Assembly: GCF_025802015.1 (NCBI RefSeq)
Contig: NZ_JAOYFC010000001.1
Location: forward strand, 1,426,001 to 1,490,000
DNA length: 64,000 nt
From: Falsihalocynthiibacter halioticoli
Lineage (GTDB): Bacteria > Pseudomonadota > Alphaproteobacteria > Rhodobacterales > Rhodobacteraceae
Reading direction: 5' to 3'
The position numbers and the translations under genes are program-made. Position 1 is the first letter of the stretch, and every line of letters starts with the position of its first letter. This document shows, piece after piece, positions 26,062-34,866 of this stretch. The notes below the pieces were generated by a model. That model did not search any database and was not told the origin of the DNA. It saw nothing but the letters and a program-made list of their open reading frames with translations.

Positions 26062-26775
26062 ATGCGAGTCCTCTTGGTAGAAGACGATCCAACAACATCA
26101 AAAAGCATCGAAATGATGCTGACCCACGCAAACCTGAATGTGTATTGCACCGACCTCGGAGAAGAAGGGGTCGATCTTGCGAAGCTTTATGACTACGACC
26201 TGATCCTATTGGATCTGAACTTGCCTGATATGAACGGTCACGAAGTGTTGCGACAGCTGCGCCTCGCACGGATTGATACCCCAATCCTCATCTTGTCTGG
26301 CGCGGACGATACCGAAAACAAAATCAAAGGTTTCGGATTTGGCGCGGATGACTACATGACGAAGCCATTCCATCGTGAAGAACTCGTTGCGCGTATCCAC
26401 GCAATCATCCGCCGTTCCAAGGGACACAGCCAATCCATTATTAAAACTGGGAAAATCTCGGTTAACCTTGACGCCAAAACAGTCGATGTTGACGGGAAAA
26501 CGGTTCACCTAACTGGTAAAGAATACCAGATGCTTGAATTGTTGTCCTTGCGTAAGGGAACAACCCTAACCAAGGAAATGTTCCTAAATCACCTTTATGG
26601 CGGCATGGATGAACCCGAACTCAAAATTATTGACGTGTTTATCTGTAAACTTCGCAAAAAACTCTCCGAGGCGACTGACGGGACCAATTATATCGAGACG
26701 GTGTGGGGCCGTGGATATGTACTTCGTGACCCGGAAGAAGCCAGCATGAAGGAGCCACTCGCCGTCGGCGCCTAA
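26062..26775 (+). CDS. ctrA: cell-cycle response regulator CtrA
   Basis: CtrA is the OmpR-type master regulator that in alphaproteobacteria controls cell cycle, motility or gene-transfer-agent genes. The 237-residue protein has a receiver domain with the acid pocket E7-D8-D9, phospho-acceptor D51 (LILLDLNLPDMNG) and K104-type YMTKPF. A winged-helix DNA-binding domain lies at about residues 125-225 (KEYQMLELLSLRKGTTLTKEMFLNHLYGG, ETVWGRGYVLRDP). It is almost identical in layout to Caulobacter CtrA, but ends AVGA rather than a double-alanine ClpXP tag. A CtrA site precedes it and sciP lies upstream. Confidence 0.96.
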   Translation: MRVLLVEDDPTTSKSIEMMLTHANLNVYCTDLGEEGVDLAKLYDYDLILLDLNLPDMNGHEVLRQLRLARIDTPILILSGADDTENKIKGFGFGADDYMTKPFHREELVARIHAIIRRSKGHSQSIIKTGKISVNLDAKTVDVDGKTVHLTGKEYQMLELLSLRKGTTLTKEMFLNHLYGGMDEPELKIIDVFICKLRKKLSEATDGTNYIETVWGRGYVLRDPEEASMKEPLAVGA

Positions 26776-26856
26776 AAAACGCATTGCTTTCTCGCTCTCT
26801 CCTCTGGACTCTCTGGGGTAGGCCCTTAATTTGAGCTTACTTTCAGAGAGGACCGG

Positions 26857-28971
26857 ATGACGGAAAAAGCTCCACACGACCTGTCGCGCGAAGAAGCGAA
26901 AATCGAGCTTCAACGGCTCGCCAAGATACTGGCGAAAGCTAATGTCGACTATCATGGTGAAGACGCTCCTCAGATGAGTGACGCGGACTATGATAGGCTA
27001 AAGAAACGTAATCTTGAGATCGAAGAGCGTTTTCCCGACCTCAAACTTGAAAGCAGTCCTACCGAACAAGTCGGCGCCGCACCAAGAGACGGATTCGGAA
27101 AAATCAAGCACCGCCAGCGCATGCTTTCTCTTGCCAATGCGTTCTCGGATGAAGATGTTTTTGCCTTTGAAGAGCGTATCCGCAAATTCCTTGGCCTTAA
27201 TGAGCAGCCTCTAGAGTTTACCGCAGAGCCCAAAATTGACGGCCTGTCTCTTTCGCTTCGCTACGAAAACGGAGAGTTGGTTTATGCCGCCACGCGCGGC
27301 GATGGCGAGATCGGGGAAAACGTCACGGAAAACGCCAAGACAATATCGAATATTCCCAAAAACTTAAACGACGCCCCTAAAGTGCTCGAAGTCCGTGGCG
27401 AGGTTTACATGAGCCATCGGGATTTCGAAGCGCTCAACAAACAACAAGATAAATTAGGCGAGAAACTGTTCGCCAACCCGCGAAATGCTGCGGCTGGTTC
27501 CTTACGACAATTGGATTCCTCGATCACTGCGTCCCGCCCTTTGATGTTCTTCGCTTATGCATGGGGTGAAACATCCGAACCGCTGGCGGTTACTCAGATG
27601 GAAGCAATCGAGCGACTAAAGAGTCTGAAATTTGATGTTAATCCATTTACCAAAGTGCTTCGCAATTCTCAGGACCTCATTGATCATTACCGTGTGATCG
27701 AGCAGGCGCGCGCCGATCTGGATTATGATATCGATGGCGTGGTTTATAAGGTTAATGATCTCGCGTATCAAAACCGACTGGGGTTTCGTTCAACCACACC
27801 GCGTTGGGCCATCGCTCATAAATTCCCTGCTGAACTCGCCTGGACACATCTCGAGAAGATTGAAATCCAAGTTGGAAGAACCGGAGCGTTGTCACCTGTT
27901 GCCCGATTAACGCCCGTAACCGTAGGTGGAGTCGTCGTCAGCAATGCGACGCTTCACAACGAAGACTACATCGTCGGACGCGGGAACTCCGGTGAAGAGA
28001 TCCGCGGCGGCAAAGACCTGCGCGAAGGGGATTGGGTTCAGGTCTATCGTGCCGGCGATGTCATTCCAAAAGTGAGCGATGTTGATCTCGGAAAACGCCC
28101 CGAAACTGCTGTCCCATATCAATTCCCAACCGAATGCCCCGATTGCAAATCACCGGCGGTTCGTGAAGAAGGCGATTCTGTAAGGCGCTGCACGGGGGGA
28201 TTGATTTGCCCCGCCCAAGCCGTTGAAAAACTGAAACATTTCGTCTCGCGTTCTGCGTTCGATATCGAAGGGCTTGGCGCGAAGCAGGTGGAGCAATTCT
28301 ATAATGACGGTTGGATTTCTTCACCGGCTGACATTTTTACGTTGAAAGAACGCTTCTCAGAAGGACTTCAGCAGCTTCGAAATCGCGAAGGGTGGGGAGA
28401 GAAATCTGCCACCAAACTATTCACAGCGATTGACGAGAAACGTGAAATTCCGTTGGGCAAATTGATCTTTGGTTTGGGCATTCGACATATCGGTGAGAAC
28501 TCCGCAAACCTGATCGCGCGCCACTACAAGAATTGGGACACCTTTTTCGACGCCGTTACCAACGCAAATGTCGGCGACGGAGCAGAATGGGAAGACCTCT
28601 TGTCGGTTGACGGGATTGGGCATGTTCTTGCGGAATCACTTATTGAAACATTCAAAAATGAAAAAGAACGGGCTGAGATCGAAAGACTTGTTTCGCTTCT
28701 CGATCCGATACCTGTCGAAATTGCAGATACGGGGAATAGCGCCGTGCAAGGCAAGACGATTGTCTTTACGGGATCGCTAGAAAAGATGACCCGATCCGAG
28801 GCTAAGGCCAGAGCAGAGTCGCTTGGAGCAAAGGTTTCAGGCAGTGTTTCTGGGAAGACCGACCTTCTTGTTGCTGGCCCTGGAGCGGGCTCAAAGGCAA
28901 AAAAAGCGGCAGACCTCGGGATCGAGACAATCAGCGAAGATGACTGGCTAGCTTTGATAGGCGACGCATGA
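26857..28971 (+). CDS. ligA: NAD-dependent DNA ligase
   Basis: LigA seals nicks in duplex DNA using NAD. The 704-residue enzyme has the Ia domain (DYHGEDAPQMSDADYDRL near residue 33), the adenylated lysine in AEPKIDGLSLSLRYENG near 125, and an OB fold. A four-cysteine zinc finger follows (CPDCKSP...RRCTGGLICPAQ near 425-450), then helix-hairpin-helix repeats and a C-terminal BRCT domain (GKTIVFTGSLEKMTRSEAKA near 630). Length is standard. Its stop overlaps the recG start by four bases, and it lies 81 bases after ctrA, where a separate promoter is possible. Confidence 0.97.
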   Translation: MTEKAPHDLSREEAKIELQRLAKILAKANVDYHGEDAPQMSDADYDRLKKRNLEIEERFPDLKLESSPTEQVGAAPRDGFGKIKHRQRMLSLANAFSDEDVFAFEERIRKFLGLNEQPLEFTAEPKIDGLSLSLRYENGELVYAATRGDGEIGENVTENAKTISNIPKNLNDAPKVLEVRGEVYMSHRDFEALNKQQDKLGEKLFANPRNAAAGSLRQLDSSITASRPLMFFAYAWGETSEPLAVTQMEAIERLKSLKFDVNPFTKVLRNSQDLIDHYRVIEQARADLDYDIDGVVYKVNDLAYQNRLGFRSTTPRWAIAHKFPAELAWTHLEKIEIQVGRTGALSPVARLTPVTVGGVVVSNATLHNEDYIVGRGNSGEEIRGGKDLREGDWVQVYRAGDVIPKVSDVDLGKRPETAVPYQFPTECPDCKSPAVREEGDSVRRCTGGLICPAQAVEKLKHFVSRSAFDIEGLGAKQVEQFYNDGWISSPADIFTLKERFSEGLQQLRNREGWGEKSATKLFTAIDEKREIPLGKLIFGLGIRHIGENSANLIARHYKNWDTFFDAVTNANVGDGAEWEDLLSVDGIGHVLAESLIETFKNEKERAEIERLVSLLDPIPVEIADTGNSAVQGKTIVFTGSLEKMTRSEAKARAESLGAKVSGSVSGKTDLLVAGPGAGSKAKKAADLGIETISEDDWLALIGDA

Positions 28972-31058
28972 GCTCGCGGCCGGAAGTTCTTTTTCCCTTA
29001 TTCGCAGACTTGCAGAAGCTCCCCGGCGTGGGACCAAAATCTGCGTCAAACTTCAAGCAATTACAGGTCGAAAAGCCGAAAGACCTCCTGTTCCTGTTGC
29101 CGCATTCAGGGATTGATCGATCTTTGCAGGAAACAGTCAAAGATGCGTTGCCCAATCACACCGTCACCGTTGTCGTTGAAACGCTTTCACATCAAGCGCC
29201 GCAAAGACGTGGCGGCCCGTATCGCGTTTTCGTGCGTGACAAACATTGCCAATTTCAGTTGGTGTTTTTCCATGCGCACCCAGATTACCTGGAGAAACTG
29301 CTTCCGGTCGGTAAGGAGCGGGTGGTTTCAGGAAAGCTGGAAATATTCGACGGATCACCACAGATTTCTCACCCTGACTTGGTGGTTCCCACAGATAAGA
29401 TCGAAGACATTCCGAAATTTGAACCTGTCTATCCGCTAACGGCAGGGATAACCCAAAAACTTGTTCGCAAAGCGGTTGGCGGAGCAGTCGAGTCCGCTGT
29501 GCACCTCGACGAATGGATAGACCCAGGACTTTTGTCTGAACGGGGGTGGCCAAATTGGCTGTCTGCGATTCAAAAGGTTCATGCTCCAGAGTCGCAAGAC
29601 GACCTTAGTTCAGAGACATTGGATCGCCTTCGACTAGCCTATGATGAATTATTTGCGCATCAGTTAACACTCGCACTCGCCCGTCAGGTTTCAAAAAAGA
29701 AAACCGGAATTTCTTCGCGTGGGACCGGAGCATTGTATGAGCAGGTTCTAAGAAATTTCGGTTTTCCGCCAACACAAGCTCAGACACGCGCGATAAAGGA
29801 AATCAACGAAGATCTTGCCGCACCTTTGCGGATGAACCGATTATTGCAGGGCGATGTTGGAGCAGGGAAAACCCTTGTGGCATTGGCCGCCATGTTAACG
29901 ATTGTTGAGGCGGGCGGGCAGGCCGTCATGATGGCCCCGACAGAAATTCTTGCTCGCCAACACGCCGAAGCACTTGGAGAATTGTTAACAGGTATCGACG
30001 TTCAAGCGGAATTATTGACCGGACGAGATCGCTCGACTGATCGCAAAAACAAGCTTGATCGTTTGAAATCAGGCGAGATCGACATCTTGGTTGGAACACA
30101 CGCGGTGTTTCAGGATGATGTGGAATTTTCAGATTTGCGCCTAGCGGTTGTCGACGAACAGCATCGTTTTGGCGTTGCGCAACGCGCGAAACTTGGTGCC
30201 AAAGGTGCGAAATCTGATGTGCTTGTCATGACGGCGACGCCGATTCCACGCAGCCTTGCTTTGTCTCAGTACGGAGATTTGGACGTTTCAATTCTTGATG
30301 AGAAACCAGCGGGACGGAAGCCAGTTTCGACGGTAATGGTGTCTTCGGGTCGGCTTGATGAGGTAGTCTCGAAGTTGAAAGCCGCCGTCGCGGAGGGGAA
30401 ACAGTGCTATTGGGTTTGCCCACTCGTTGAGGAAAGCGAAGTGGTTGATATGACTGCGGCGGAAGAGAGGTTTAAACGGTTGCGCGCCGATTTGGGTGAG
30501 GATGTTGTCACCTTGGTGCATGGACAAATGCCGCCCGCACAAAAAGATGCTGCGATGGCGGAGTTTGTATCCGGTCAAAAGAAAGTTCTTGTTGCGACAA
30601 CAGTGATTGAGGTCGGAGTGAATGTTCCTTCGGCAAGTATCATGGTCATTGAGCGGGCGGAAAGCTTTGGATTAGCGCAATTGCACCAGTTGCGTGGCCG
30701 TGTTGGACGAGGTGCTGAAAAATCAACTTGTTTGTTAATGTATCAACCGCCGCTTTCGGAAACGGGACGGCGGCGATTGGAAATTTTGCGTGAAACCGAA
30801 GATGGGTTCAAGATTGCCGAGGAAGATTTGGCGATCCGCGGAGCAGGGGACATGATCGGTACAGCGCAATCAGGTCTACCGCGTTTTCGTATTGCGAACT
30901 TGGAGCGGCAAGCCGGTTTGATGGAAACGGCGCAAAAAGATGCCCGTAACCTGCTTGCAAAAGACCCTACGCTTGAAAGCCCGCGCGGGCGGGCGGCACG
31001 CGTTCTTCTTTGGTTAATGGAACAAGATCGCGCAATTGGTTTATTATCAATAGGTTAG
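28968..31058 (+). CDS. recG: ATP-dependent DNA helicase RecG
   Basis: RecG remodels stalled forks and Holliday junctions. The 696-residue protein has an N-terminal wedge domain with OB fold (about residues 60-160; LPGVGPKSASNFKQL starts it), then superfamily 2 helicase motifs: Walker A QGDVGAGKTLVALAA near 293, Walker B VVDEQHRFGVAQR near 395, TATPIPRSLALS near 420, and motif VI QLHQLRGRVGRG near 570. It overlaps ligA by four bases. The pairing of ligase and helicase suggests joint expression for replication repair. Confidence 0.96.
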   Translation: MSSRPEVLFPLFADLQKLPGVGPKSASNFKQLQVEKPKDLLFLLPHSGIDRSLQETVKDALPNHTVTVVVETLSHQAPQRRGGPYRVFVRDKHCQFQLVFFHAHPDYLEKLLPVGKERVVSGKLEIFDGSPQISHPDLVVPTDKIEDIPKFEPVYPLTAGITQKLVRKAVGGAVESAVHLDEWIDPGLLSERGWPNWLSAIQKVHAPESQDDLSSETLDRLRLAYDELFAHQLTLALARQVSKKKTGISSRGTGALYEQVLRNFGFPPTQAQTRAIKEINEDLAAPLRMNRLLQGDVGAGKTLVALAAMLTIVEAGGQAVMMAPTEILARQHAEALGELLTGIDVQAELLTGRDRSTDRKNKLDRLKSGEIDILVGTHAVFQDDVEFSDLRLAVVDEQHRFGVAQRAKLGAKGAKSDVLVMTATPIPRSLALSQYGDLDVSILDEKPAGRKPVSTVMVSSGRLDEVVSKLKAAVAEGKQCYWVCPLVEESEVVDMTAAEERFKRLRADLGEDVVTLVHGQMPPAQKDAAMAEFVSGQKKVLVATTVIEVGVNVPSASIMVIERAESFGLAQLHQLRGRVGRGAEKSTCLLMYQPPLSETGRRRLEILRETEDGFKIAEEDLAIRGAGDMIGTAQSGLPRFRIANLERQAGLMETAQKDARNLLAKDPTLESPRGRAARVLLWLMEQDRAIGLLSIG

Positions 31059-31167
31059 CGCAAATCTCTCTTTGGCAGTGCCGTTTTGTTCACAAATGTT
31101 CTCAAAAAGTTCTTTACGAAGCGTAAATAATATGAGAACAAAGTGTAAACAAAGATGGGAGAGAAAG

Positions 31168-31290
31168 ATGATTAAGGAAGTTCGCAGCGTTATCTCACGA
31201 TCATCCGGAACATTGGTTCAGGATTTCATCGGACTTACAGCACTGGTTGTAATTTTGATGGCATCATTGTTCCTGCCCGTTTTTGCCTAG
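31168..31290 (+). CDS. 40-residue one-helix membrane protein
   Basis: The ATG at 31168 follows GGGAGAGAAAG, a strong ribosome site, and opens a 40-codon frame. The product has a polar N-terminal third (MIKEVRSVISRSSGTLVQDF) and one hydrophobic helix (about residues 21-38, IGLTALVVILMASLFLPV). No known motif is seen. It stands alone between recG and a strong terminator, 109 bases after recG. The sequence is unlike the 40-residue protein at 17639 apart from size and layout. Small proteins of this form occur in Rhodobacterales, but I know no function. Confidence 0.6.
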   Translation: MIKEVRSVISRSSGTLVQDFIGLTALVVILMASLFLPVFA

Positions 31291-31416
31291 TTGCCCGCCC
31301 GAGTGTTTTGGCTTTTGAGTATCTTGTCCCCAAAGTGATACCCCATATGCCACTGCCTGTTGCTGAAATCTGAGAATACCTCTTCCGGATTTATCACAAA
31401 ACACATCGGGTTTTAC

Positions 31417-31452
31417 TGCCGCCACCTGTCCCGAGGTGGCGGCATTTTTTTA
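31417..31452 (+). terminator. strong Rho-independent terminator
   Basis: GCCGCCACCT-GTCCCG-AGGTGGCGGC (perfect 10-bp stem, 31418-31443) followed by A and a run of seven T. It ends the recG/small membrane protein unit, and its T run touches the stop codon of the convergent chemoreceptor gene. Confidence 0.92.
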
Positions 31453-32856
31453 TCCGCGATAGGCAAGGCGTAGCCCGCCCCAATGTTCACCATTGATGAT
31501 GATCGGCGCGGATAGGTCTTTCATAAGAACAAACTCACCACCGCCCATTTCTCTACGATAGACTTGGAGCAGGAATGGTTCAGTGTTTCTTCCGGATTTC
31601 AAACCGACGCGGTCGTCAAAGACTCTACGATTTCGGCAGTTCGCCATATTCCAGACAGGGTCAGCAGATTGAGGATGTGAAAACTTCTTATTGTGGGTCG
31701 GAAGATATCCGTTCTGATCTACGCAGGCACAGAAGACGACTTTATCTGAGAAGCTGAGTGCTTCTTCCTGAATTGCAGGAAGAATGTTGTCCATGAAATG
31801 TGTGAATGGTGCGAGGAGTTGTTGCGGATCGGTGTTCGGGATTGCGCTGTAATTGCGAGAGAACAGTTCTGAATGGCTTATCTCTCCATTGTGCAGCCCT
31901 TTCTCAATACGCGCGTTTATTTTCGCTGCTGTCGCCTTAACAAAGTCAATGAACTCCCGGTCGTCGGTTGCGCCACCAAGTTCAGTCGAAAGTTGAACCA
32001 TGGTTTCGGACCGGTCGATCAGGCCATGTACTCGGCCACGGGTGTCGTGGATCCCATGGGCTGTTTCTTCGATGGTTTGGCCGATGTTTTGAAATCCAGG
32101 AATGAAAGCCGCACCTGCGTCGCGCACAGCGCTTGCGTGGGTAGCGATTTTTTCAGCCTGTTGATGCGTTGCTTTGACGGATTCAAATATCCCAGAGAGC
32201 GTCGAGTCCGTATTGGCGGCCTCGGCAATGACATCACTTGCTGTGCCCGAAACCTCAGCGGCTTCTGACTTCAGCGCCCCGACGGAACCGGAGAGCGCCG
32301 TGATGTTCTCTGATATTTCTTCGGCAGCGCGCGCAGTTTTGCGCGACAACTCGTTTATGGCCTCCGCAACAACAGCGAAGCCACGCCCGGATTCGCCCGC
32401 GCGGGCGGCTTCGATCTTGGCGTTGATGGCGAGGATGTTCACCTGACTGGCGATCTGGGCGATTTCGTCGTTGTTTTCCTGCACGGCAGTCAGGGTATTC
32501 TCAACCGAGGTCATGCGACGATCAATGTCCTGTACCCAGTGTGCAACCGATTGGGTTTGTTCGTTCGCGATGCGAAGATCTTTCATCGAAGTTTCAACAT
32601 CGGCGATCATCTGGGAGGTGGAGTTGGAAACGGTTTCCACAGCCGAGCTGACGGCGGTGTTGGCTTCCTGAACGCGCGCGGCGCCGGATCGAACTTGGTT
32701 AAGTGCCGCGAGTTGTTCTTTCGACTTTTCGTCAATCTGGTCAAGAAATCCCGCAATATCGACGATTTCAAACCCAAGGCCCGAAGCGCATTCGGCAATC
32801 TGGCTGAGCCGCGCGTCTGCGGGCATGGAATCGGTGAAATCTGGCGCAGGTATCAT
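31450..32856 (-). CDS. cytoplasmic methyl-accepting chemotaxis-like protein with C-terminal sensor domain
   Basis: The 468-residue product has no membrane segment. A coiled-coil signalling domain occupies about residues 40-285, with the hairpin tip NDEIAQIASQVNILAINAKIEAARAGESGRGFAVVAEAI near residues 128-170, which contacts CheA and CheW. A C-terminal domain (about 300-468) carries DQNGYLPTHNKKFSHP, CRNRRVFDDRVG and the closing MKDLSAPIIINGEHWGGLRLAY, a Cache-like sensory fold seen after the signalling part in some soluble receptors. The ATG at 32856 is preferred because GAGAGGGAG lies seven bases before it. No che gene is nearby, so the array it joins is elsewhere. Confidence 0.85.
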   Translation of the reverse strand: MIPAPDFTDSMPADARLSQIAECASGLGFEIVDIAGFLDQIDEKSKEQLAALNQVRSGAARVQEANTAVSSAVETVSNSTSQMIADVETSMKDLRIANEQTQSVAHWVQDIDRRMTSVENTLTAVQENNDEIAQIASQVNILAINAKIEAARAGESGRGFAVVAEAINELSRKTARAAEEISENITALSGSVGALKSEAAEVSGTASDVIAEAANTDSTLSGIFESVKATHQQAEKIATHASAVRDAGAAFIPGFQNIGQTIEETAHGIHDTRGRVHGLIDRSETMVQLSTELGGATDDREFIDFVKATAAKINARIEKGLHNGEISHSELFSRNYSAIPNTDPQQLLAPFTHFMDNILPAIQEEALSFSDKVVFCACVDQNGYLPTHNKKFSHPQSADPVWNMANCRNRRVFDDRVGLKSGRNTEPFLLQVYRREMGGGEFVLMKDLSAPIIINGEHWGGLRLAYRG

Positions 32857-32910
32857 TGGCGGCTCCCTCTCAAGTTGGGCCAGTGTTACCGCCAATTGCT
32901 TGCGTAAGTG

Positions 32911-33372
32911 TTAAGCTGTGTCTTGTGCTTTGGCTGTCTCCGCAGCTTCGAGCGTCGCTTCGAAGGCGAGCAGAATGGAGGCGTGACGGTTTTTGTAGTC
33001 CCGTGCGGGCAAAAGCACCTTGAGCTCTTCGAACCTGCCTGTGGGGGCAGGGCCTTCATTCTTCAGCATATCCTTCAGCGCATCGCGGGCCTCGCGCACT
33101 TCTGAAACTTTGCTGCCGATCACCGATTGCGCCAACACAGCGGCCGATGCTTGCCCAAGCGCACAGGCTTTAACGTCTTGACCAAAGGCCGTAATCGTAT
33201 CGCTATTAAGCTTAAGATCGACAGTCACCGTGGAGCCGCAAAGGGGCGCGCGCTTCTTTGCGGTGGCATCAGGGGCATCGAGCCGATCCGTTAGCCCGAT
33301 ATCTGCGGCCAATGCAAGAATACGGGCCGAATAGAGCTTGACCAGATCGGTTTCGGGGCTTGGTGTTGTCAT
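32911..33372 (-). CDS. IscU/NifU-like Fe-S scaffold-family protein lacking the third cysteine
   Basis: The 153-residue protein resembles the N-terminal NifU/IscU domain: LYSARILALAADIG near the start, a first cysteine in PLCGS (C45), and a second in VKACALGQASAAVLA (C70). The third scaffold cysteine, expected in the late R-x-K-C motif, is replaced in YKNRHASILLAFEA, and the usual CGD is CGS. It therefore may not hold a [2Fe-2S] cluster in the canonical way. It is divergent from hisI, with 98 bases between. I would call it a scaffold-like protein of unproven role. Confidence 0.8.
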   Translation of the reverse strand: MTTPSPETDLVKLYSARILALAADIGLTDRLDAPDATAKKRAPLCGSTVTVDLKLNSDTITAFGQDVKACALGQASAAVLAQSVIGSKVSEVREARDALKDMLKNEGPAPTGRFEELKVLLPARDYKNRHASILLAFEATLEAAETAKAQDTA

Positions 33373-33470
33373 ATCCGGTCCTTGCGGTGGCTAGGGCATT
33401 TCAGTGGTGTTTATTCGGCGTGTTATGTCTTAGATAAGCGGTGCAGCGAAGCAAGTACAAGGTATGAACC

Positions 33471-33827
33471 ATGAAATTTGATCCCGCGAGCCTGACTTAT
33501 AACGATCAAGGGCTGATTCCGGCGATTGCACAGGACACATCCGGCGAAGTCTTGATGATGGCGTGGATGAACGCAGAGGCCGTGGCACAGACGCTGGAAA
33601 CAAAGCGCGTGACCTATTGGTCGCGGTCACGACAGGCCTTTTGGATCAAAGGGGAAACGTCCGGTCATACACAGAAGCTGCTGGATATGCGGGTGGACTG
33701 CGACCGTGACTGTTTGTTGCTGGTGATAGAGCAGGAGGGCGCGGCCTGTCATACCATGCGTCGGTCTTGTTTCTATACATCGGTTATTGACGGAACCGAG
33801 CGCGAATTGATGAAACCAATCGCCTAG
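33471..33827 (+). CDS. hisI: phosphoribosyl-AMP cyclohydrolase
   Basis: HisI opens the adenine ring of phosphoribosyl-AMP in histidine synthesis. The 118-residue single-domain enzyme shows MMAWMNAEAVAQTLETKRVTYWSRSRQAFWIKGETSGH near residue 25, the zinc and magnesium site DMRVDCDRDCLLLVIEQEG near 67, and ACHTMRRSCFY near 90. It lacks the C-terminal HisE pyrophosphatase, as is usual in alphaproteobacteria. The gene stands alone between the IscU-like gene and gluQ, with other his genes outside the window. Confidence 0.95.
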   Translation: MKFDPASLTYNDQGLIPAIAQDTSGEVLMMAWMNAEAVAQTLETKRVTYWSRSRQAFWIKGETSGHTQKLLDMRVDCDRDCLLLVIEQEGAACHTMRRSCFYTSVIDGTERELMKPIA

Positions 33828-33835
33828 CTCGTATC

Positions 33836-34681
33836 TTAAAGCCCGACCATGGTGCGAATGTCGGCGGGTGTAGCGCCTTCGGCTCGGTATTTGGCAATGG
33901 CGCGGGCGTCGTCGCGTTTGGCGAGGCGTTTACCAGCGTCATCACGAATTAAACGGTGGTGGTGATACTCGGGTGTCGGCAAACCGAGCAAATGTTGCAA
34001 CAAAACATGGATTTGCGTGGCTTCGGCAAGGTCGGCGCCACGCACGACATGGGTGATTTCTTGTGCCGCGTCATCAAGCACCACAGAAAGGTGATAAGAC
34101 GTTCCCATATCCCGCCGTGCCAAAACGATGTCGCCAACGGTTTCCGGCAACCTTGCTGTGTCTAGGCGGATTTCCTGCCGAGTTCCGCCACCTGTTTCGT
34201 AATAAACGAGTTCACCTTGCTCAAGAAACGTAACGGTTTTCGTCATATCAAGGCGCAGCGCGTCGTTCTCTTTGCGCTCTGAAAATTCACGGCCGCGGCA
34301 GGTTCCAGGATAGATCAGTCCATCGGGTCCAAACATCGGAGCGCCTTCCTGTGGAGCGGAGGCGGCCTGCTTAATGTCTTGGCGAGTACAGGAACAGGGG
34401 TAGAGCAACCCTAGATCGGCCAGACGGTTCAAACCGTCCTTATACGTGGCGAGATTGTCCGATTGCCGCAAAACGGGCAGGGGCCAGCTTAGACCAAGCC
34501 ACGCCAGATCGTCGTAAATCTGCTGCTCCCATTCGGGTTTGGCGCGGGACTGGTCAATGTCTTCAATGCGAAGCAGAAAGGTTCCGCCCGCCGCCTGTAC
34601 CATGTCAAATGCACAAAGTGCCGAGAACGCATGGCCAAGGTGCAGTGGGCCAGTTGGCGAGGGGGCGAAACGGGTTATCAT
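33836..34681 (-). CDS. gluQ: glutamyl-Q tRNA(Asp) synthetase
   Basis: GluQ attaches glutamate to queuosine 34 of tRNA(Asp). It is a truncated glutamyl-tRNA synthetase without anticodon-binding domain. The 281 residues open with RFAPSPTGPLHLGHAFSAL (HIGH motif near 13-16). A zinc-binding CSCTRQ loop follows near 98, and RLAKRDDARAI (KMSKS equivalent) is near residue 250. The ATG at 34681 gives the family N-terminus. The start overlaps the stop of the small membrane gene upstream by four bases, giving a gluQ-Pmp3-like-trmFO operon read from trmFO. Confidence 0.93.
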   Translation of the reverse strand: MITRFAPSPTGPLHLGHAFSALCAFDMVQAAGGTFLLRIEDIDQSRAKPEWEQQIYDDLAWLGLSWPLPVLRQSDNLATYKDGLNRLADLGLLYPCSCTRQDIKQAASAPQEGAPMFGPDGLIYPGTCRGREFSERKENDALRLDMTKTVTFLEQGELVYYETGGGTRQEIRLDTARLPETVGDIVLARRDMGTSYHLSVVLDDAAQEITHVVRGADLAEATQIHVLLQHLLGLPTPEYHHHRLIRDDAGKRLAKRDDARAIAKYRAEGATPADIRTMVGL

Positions 34682-34866
34682 CGCTCTCGCGAGACTGCGC
34701 CTTGATGGATCAGGAGCCATGCCAGAATGATAAACATCGGATGGGTCAAGCCGCCAGAAAAGATAAGCGCCGGAATCCAGATTAGGAAGGTCACGATGCC
34801 AAGGATCGGACGTCCGGCGATCATGATCGACAGAGGCGGGAGAAGTATGGCGAGGACGTAATTCAT
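34678..34866 (-). CDS. Pmp3/YqaE-like small membrane protein
   Basis: This 62-residue protein has two hydrophobic helices (about residues 3-22, YVLAILLPPLSIMIAG, and 24-55, LGIVTFLIWIPALIFSGGLTHPMFIILAWLL). The LPPL signature of the first helix and the two-helix size match the Pmp3/UPF0057 family, thought to affect membrane potential and stress tolerance. The match is looser than in classical members. It overlaps both neighbours by four bases, gluQ downstream and trmFO upstream, which strongly supports that it is translated. Confidence 0.75.
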   Translation of the reverse strand: MNYVLAILLPPLSIMIAGRPILGIVTFLIWIPALIFSGGLTHPMFIILAWLLIHQGAVSRER

